From contig NW_003142304.1 of the NCBI RefSeq assembly GCF_000003605.2, forward strand, positions 31,089-58,652: DNA of 27,564 nucleotides, given 5' to 3'. Positions 21,958-27,564 of this stretch are shown in pieces (the first letter of the stretch is position 1; each line of letters opens with the position of its first letter). Position numbers and translations under genes: made by a program. The notes beneath the pieces were generated by a model that made no database searches, was not told the origin of the DNA, and worked only from the letters and a program-made list of their open reading frames with translations. This stretch comes from Saccoglossus kowalevskii. Its lineage: Eukaryota > Hemichordata > Enteropneusta > Harrimaniidae.

Positions 21958-24099
21958 CATAATATTATTTTAATGTAAACGTCCTATTCGAAGAACTTGT
22001 TCATAAGACATCATAAAGCAACGATAAGAAATGTGTGATGAAACAAATGTAAACGCCCCTTTCCGCAAAAAAAATTTCGATACTAAAACTTACTAAAACA
22101 AATCATTGTTCGCCCAAATTAGCAATGGTTTCTAAAGAAAGAAATTGTTTTTTAAGTCCATTGCAATTTAATTACTTTATTGTACAACATTGTAGAATAA
22201 TAATTTATATCCTAAAATACATTGACAAATTGAGCAACTTTTAGATTGTTGACTTCATTCATTCTCTGGCTCGTTATTCGTGTTTTGCCATCTGTGTCTA
22301 ATGTTATTCGGTATATCGACTCTACAGTAATTCAATGTATAAACCAAATCTCGTGTTTTCGGCTGAATGAACGTACTTCAAACGAGTCAGTAGATATGAT
22401 GAAAGAAAACCATGCCAGTGGTTTCAGTAACAACGATTTGTTGGTACATCCAATACAATATCTGTAAAAAAAAAAGTCGCTTGTTTTCCTAGAGAAATAA
22501 AAATCAGAATCTCATTCATTCACAGTGTCTCCTTGCTACCTTCGTGTTTCCTGTTCCTTTGTTTTAGTGTTGTAATTTTAGAAGTTCTTCACGAGCGCAT
22601 ATCAAATCAACACATGGTCTATTACGATTTACTTTTAAGTGTTACATTAAACTGCTCATGTATTTAACTTTTTTCTTTTGAAAGACAAAAATACAAGTAC
22701 AATCAGTGACTGAATGTGACAAAGTACGAGTAACCATGCCTAACAATGTCCATTTGATAGGAATTGAATAATTTGACTTGAGTGCACACATTTAAATCCG
22801 TAAATGCGTTCAGCAATTACGCGTCGACTAAAACCAAAAAAAAAACAGATTGATATATGTACTTATACTATACAATGTAATTACGAAACTACTACCCAAT
22901 CCTGTATAAGTGGCATGCGTAAGTGTAGTGCACATAGTTGAAACCAATTTATAACCATTAAAGTACCATAGCAAAACATAATTCCACAAAATTACACCGA
23001 ATTTCGTCTTGAACCTAACATTTGGTGATACTTTGATAGCTTCAAAATAGAGCCAATTATGTTTCCATAGTGACTATATAATTTTGCTATGATTCTATTT
23101 GGTTAACTTTTATAGAAAACAAGTCATTTTGAAACAAACACTTGAAACGCAATTGTTGTTTCAGTAGCAGATGTGATTTAATTTGTCTATCGACATTGCC
23201 TAATACATAAGGTACTTTTCAGACGGTTGTCATGGAACATTCTGCATGCTTCGTCGTTATAAATAGTAATGTTTTAAAGAAAGATAACGTACATTTAGGT
23301 GAAAAAAACAGAATAATAAAACATCTAATAGGTATTTTATTTTTATTTATTTTATCTGGATTGGGATAATTGTGTTTTGGTCACAAAATCGTATCCATAT
23401 AATTCAGTCTCGATTGTAAAAAAACTCGAGGTGCTATGTCGGTGATAAATGTCGTCAAACAGCATGGGTGATTTTTCTCAACTCCAACTATAATAGCTAA
23501 TGTATTTATCATTGATTCCACGTTCTGTAATTGCAAACGACTAAACAGTCTTTTCGTAGTAAACACGCGTTATATACTGAAAACTACAGCACATTGTCAC
23601 GAGCCTGAGTGGTACAATAATCTTATGCGGGTGCCGTTCGATCAATAATTGTACAAATATAAATAAAACGCGAGTTCCGTTGTGTGCATATGAACTGTGC
23701 AAATACTGTCTACAAAATCGATGAAGATTGTTTACTTTACAGTGATTGTAGACTTCTGTCGTTGCGGAAAGCAAGTACAATAACATGCGATTTTTACTCG
23801 TGTGTCGCTTTATACTGAATTTCCAATATTTTTTACGGAAGTTAAAACATTGTAAATCAATGATTGTACTACATACATCACACTGAAAGCTGTCTTCAAT
23901 ACTTAGTGCCCGATTGTAATATGTTCATTGCAGATTGCGACTACTGGTCGTATTGATTTGTATGAGGTAGTAGGGTTGGTGTTGCTCGGAAAACAGTAAT
24001 ACGGATGATTTCTCCACAAAAAATAATTTATATTCACGAGACACAAAATATTTGCTCTTGAACGCAAAAGAACAGAAGCTCGGCAAAGTACAGGGTTCA

Positions 24100-24234
24100 T
24101 AAGCTCGATGCCACAACAAGATAAAAATTAAAAAGATCATGATACAAACACCTAAAGATAAACACATATTAAAATAACAATTGGTAGGCACTACCATTCC
24201 AACACAAAAACAGGGGCGGTGGGGGTAGATGGCA
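24100..24234 (-). other. Possible 5' exon: hydrophobic leader with a GC box upstream
   Basis: On the minus strand an ATG at 24197 opens a frame with a long hydrophobic run (GVCIMIFLIFILLWHRAY) suitable for a signal peptide or anchor. Upstream lies CCCCCACCGCCCC, a KLF/Sp-type box (24214-24226). Leading exons of cadherin genes encode signal peptides and often end in phase 1. A phase-1 donor exists further on (C|GTGAAT near 24030) but is not strong. Connection to the cadherin-like gene 15 kb away is conjecture; a chance frame is equally possible. Confidence 0.15.
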
Positions 24235-24788
24235 AACCAGTATTATTATAATATGTTGTTGCATAGAATAAACATAAACAACTGCTTATACGCGTGTGCC
24301 GTGTGCAAAAAAGTAGAGTATTAAGGTAGCAATGGTGAAACGAGTCAAAATTTATTCTGTGATTTAGATATATTCTATAACAATTAAAATATTACCAGAC
24401 GGCTGATTGCGGTATTGTGTTTTTTTAAAACACTTTCAGTCGTTTTATTTTGTTTAAACTAAGACCAAATAACCATAGACTTGCTACCAATAATCCTATA
24501 TCTAAGCTTTCAGATGATGTGTAGGTTGTTCACCAGCAGACTTTCTTGCCCGAATTTGTTTGTACGTTTTTCTTATATTCTTGAATAATTTTGGAAATGA
24601 ACACAAAATTTGGATCCAACAGACAACATTTGAATCAATTTTCAGTTTTTTCTTAAAAATTGGCTATCTCTGCTCCAATCGTCTGAAGGTAGTTGCAGAC
24701 TATAAACAGAACCGTTTTGTGAATTTGCATGAATAGAATGGACTGCTGGTGAAAAGGTTAAAGCTTCGACAGCGCATCTGTTTCCCAG

Positions 24789-24913
24789 ATTACGTGTCAT
24801 ACAGTGATAACAAGGATGGTGATTGGGATGCTGCACAACTGCATTTGGATTCGACGTGCCACAATGTCTACATTTTAGATTATTACCCCTGGTGTATACG
24901 TGATTTCATACAC
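24789..24913 (+). CDS. Weak candidate exon, unknown product
   Basis: The segment is bounded by an acceptor-like CATCTGTTTCCCAG and a consensus donor CAC|GTGAGC. It is open for 41 codons with phase 1 in and phase 0 out. The peptide (VSYSDNKDGDWDAAQLHLD, then CHNVYILDYYPW) is rich in D, Y and W rather than the K, N, I and F expected from AT-rich noncoding DNA. No domain is recognised and no partner exon was found on this strand, so this is a pattern match only. The opposite strand is also open here, which weakens the case. Confidence 0.2.
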
Positions 24914-27148
24914 GTGAGCAATACCTGTAATCAAACACTTAAAGTAATTCTTATCTAAAAGACGATTATTAATCGACTTTCTATGTGTTTTTTTGTTTTT
25001 TGTTTTTTGTTGTTGTTTTTTTATAAATATTGTCGTTAATTTAATGACATCAGGATGGACGCGAATGTTGGATGACCATGAAAAAACTTTTACTCTATCA
25101 TTGCTCCAATACTGCACAATTATCAAACGCTTCACTATTTCGTATTTAAGCCATTTTTTAAGCAAATAAAAGTCATTAAAATTTAGTATCGACTTTCAAT
25201 TCATATTACATAATGATAAATATTGATTATTCAAACCAAACAAATATTTTTACAATCAAGCTTGACGGCAATACATATTTCCCTGTGAAAAAATTACTGA
25301 ATGCTTAACGATAATTTTGCTGTAATTTACTGAATTAAATTATCATATGGCATAATTCTGAAACATCCCGAAAAAAACAATCTGATATTGTTAGTATCAC
25401 GGGCTACGGCAGGCATGAACATTTTAAACTCAGATCGCTATTACTACATAATGAATAAACTTCCACTTTCGAACCTGGTATAATGATTTCGCATTGCTGG
25501 TCTATTGACACATTGTTAAAACTGAATCGCAACAGTAATAAATAAATGGTTTCAATGTGCATTTGGTAAATACATGTATGAGAGAATTGTGATCTGTGCC
25601 GAGCTGTAACGGTGCACTTGTTCATGTGAAGACGCAAGCAAAGAATATATTTGCCATGGTGTATATGTACGTCATAATGTGACGTCATATTCACCTTCTC
25701 ATTACGATCCATATATTTCTGGGTAAATCTAATCCATTTCACACGGATGTGTTTCATTTGCAACGGAAAAGGGAAAAAAAGATAGTCTTAAGACAGATAC
25801 AATCAGTAGATTCACCAAGCGCACGTAACTTGATTACCTTCGCCGAATGTTGTACATAAACATATATGCCGATATCAGATTGAGTTGTGGTAGCACCTGC
25901 TTGCACCTTACAACCTAATTTCATTTCATGCAAGTCACGTGTACCTAAGTGGGAATATAATCATCTATGCGTCAGGCACTGCTATTGATCTGCCCTTGAG
26001 CTTATCCGTATCTGATTCCCACGTTTTCAGCCCGATAGTAGGACTCAGATGGCGGCGATAAACCACAGCACACTTATCGCAGTACTATGTAAACTAACAC
26101 GATACAAAATTACCATGGCTGCCGCCAAACACACTCCTGTTTAAGGGTAGCAAAGTTTGTTAAAATAGTAATCGGGTTTTTTTAACCAGTTAATCCAGCT
26201 TTTAATAGAACAATAGCCATAATAGAACAATGCTCATAGGTTTAAATTATTGTTGATGATGATGATGCTGTCGACGATTATGTTGTTGTGTTTTCTTTAA
26301 TTAATTTACATGACACCAAGCCTCGCATGTTAAAACAGCATGTAAAGCAATGAAATATGGACGTGATAACACGTATTATACTCCGTCATCTTAGATTGTA
26401 TTTCACTAAACGATACTATATATTCATGTCTTGTAGTGTTTTTATGAGACCGGCAATTCATTTTTGTACACTGACTGTATACTTTATATTGACGCATTGG
26501 CTCTGTGTGCAAAAGCATTGCATCCTATTTAATTTGACATTGAATGTGTATCAAGTTCATGGGTACACAGTGTAATTATACACCATTGTTTTTGTTTGGT
26601 TTACCCAATTACAGGATGTGGCTTGTTTGCTCTGCTACGAGTGTACAATCTTTTACCCGTCCCACAATACGTTGGGGTTTTATTAAATACACAAGTATTT
26701 GTTTTTATCTTGTCATTCAAATCACAGTGTTAAAGTGACACTTGACCTTGCATCTGAATTAATCTTACTGAATGGTGCATACAAACACGAATAATAACTG
26801 ATATAAATAGATATTATAGTTTTACACAAAAAAAGCTTGTTCTGTTTATAGAAATATGCAAATACACAATTTCATCGTTGTGTGTACCTCGTTATAATTA
26901 TTGCAGTAGTAGACAGTTATACGCCCGAGTTGTGGCATTTGCTCTAACATTTATATATGCACGTGTTATTATAGCCGCAGAAATAACATCGAATTAGGTA
27001 CAGGAATTTTAAAGCTTCTCTCGGTGTTGCCTCTGAAGAATGTATAGCCAATTTCTTGTTAGTTGCCAGGTGGCGAGAATGCGTAGTGTTTCTTCAAACA
27101 AGAATTTATTACAGTATTTCCATCGAGTATACTAAGCCTCGTTGCTGG
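24914..27148. other. AT-rich stretch without a supportable gene
   Basis: Contains T-rich low-complexity sequence (24987-25022), a CRE palindrome at 25680-25687 and a GAT/GTT-rich patch at 26251-26290. The minus-strand frame at 25404-25763 (119 codons) has no recognised domain or splice framing. Confidence 0.45.
25668..25687. promoter_or_regulatory. Paired CRE-like sites
   Basis: TACGTCA (25668-25674) is followed within six bases by the perfect palindrome TGACGTCA (25680-25687), the binding site of CREB/ATF-type bZIP proteins. No neighbouring promoter or exon is identified, so function is unknown. Confidence 0.3.
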
Positions 27149-27280
27149 TTAAATGTTACCGTCGCCGAGCGTTTGAATTCCGTGTAAACAAACAATATAT
27201 TTTACAAACGTCGTATACGTCGTATGGGACCCTTATAGAACACGACCCAGTGCCTGCTGTGGCGCTTTGGTTCGAATTAA
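27149..27280. mobile_element. Diverged copy of the GTTCGAATT / TTAA dispersed repeat
   Basis: TTAA lies at 27149-27152, followed by GAGCGTTTGAATTCCGTGT, then AAACAAACAATATATTTTA, GTCGTATGGGACC and AGAACACGACCCAGTGCCTG. This is the same order as in 4023-4146 and in the two halves at 2120-2395. It ends near GGTTCGAATTAA (TTAA at 27277-27280). The right terminal inverted repeat is not recognisable, so the right boundary is approximate. Confidence 0.45.
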
Positions 27281-27377
27281 AACGTAAATTAACATACTTG
27301 TTGCGTATATGTTTAAAATAATCGCACCGTCATCAGTGTATTAGGTACACTATGCTACGATAGGTCATTTTTATGCA

Positions 27378-27513
27378 GTGTATAGATCACAGAATATCCA
27401 CTCGTCATCAGTTCTTGTGGGTCAGTATGCTAAGTTGAAACATTAGTATGGCGTGTATAGTTCATGGAATACTTCCTGCGCTACCAGTTTGTGTGGGACT
27501 GTATATATGTTTA
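27378..27513. repeat. Diverged direct duplication, 75-bp period
   Basis: GTGTATAG (27378) then GAATA, CAGTT and TGTGGG is repeated as GTGTATAG (27453), GAATA, CAGTT and TGTGGG at matching spacing. Two copies only. Confidence 0.6.
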
Positions 27514-27522
27514 AGCAGGTTG

Positions 27523-27532
27523 TTATTATTAC

Positions 27533-27564
<32 letters not shown>
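27523..27564. repeat. (ATT)n microsatellite, truncated by the window edge
   Basis: Near-perfect TTA/ATT trinucleotide run with a single ACT interruption. It continues to the last base, so its length is not known. Confidence 0.95.

Larger units (their letters stand above)
15524..24099. other. Long AT-rich stretch without a supportable gene
   Basis: Contains minor duplications (17529-17563, 21880-21957), a short (TA)n run at 17867-17881 and A/T tracts. Open frames on both strands at 15987-16427, and smaller ones at 16481-16738, 20695-20877 and 22246-22467, have no domain signature and no coherent splice pattern. Consensus-like minus donors occur at 19133-19138 and 20513-20518, but the segments before them are too short to call. 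Confidence 0.45.

Overview
This is a fragment of a eukaryotic, almost certainly animal, genome. It is AT-rich and gene-sparse, has an 81-base assembly gap (10036-10116), and has no long intact open reading frame, no operon-like packing and no prokaryotic signals. The only coding sequence I can support is a set of short exons with compatible splice sites and intron phases. Divergent dispersed elements, microsatellites and long introns point to an invertebrate metazoan. I cannot name the species.

Left third (1-8781, minus strand): five exons of one extracellular protein with cadherin-like (EC) repeats, running from 8781 down to the left edge: 8781-8509, 6262-6011, 3613-3369, 1587-1356 and 199-3. 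Four exon junctions join in frame (phases 1, 1, 0, 1). The joined protein of about 400 residues reads through without a stop and spans roughly three EC-like units. It has an N-glycosylation sequon in every exon and many cysteines. It lacks nearly all the classical calcium-binding motifs of cadherins. The 3' part lies beyond the window. The 5' part, including the signal peptide, was not identified.

Mobile elements: several small GC-richer islands are non-autonomous elements with TTAA ends. One (2144-2307) is nested inside an older dispersed repeat (about 2120-2395). A partial relative lies at 14404-14526. A 124-bp element with related terminal inverted repeats sits at 4023-4146. Further diverged copies of the outer repeat lie near 5318-5395 and 27149-27280. 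A separate fold-back element spans about 7823-8193.

Middle (9740-10300): a CpG-rich island, cut by the gap, carries promoter-like motifs pointing toward the cadherin-like gene.

Right two thirds (10300-27564): no gene that I can defend. The notable structures are a 32-33-bp tandem array at 15215-15523 whose units carry a POU octamer (ATTTGCAT), and, about 500 bp to its left, an octamer next to a ZNF143/Staf-like site, an arrangement typical of snRNA-type enhancers. A weak candidate plus-strand exon lies at 24789-24913. The rest is AT-rich sequence with minor duplications and microsatellites.
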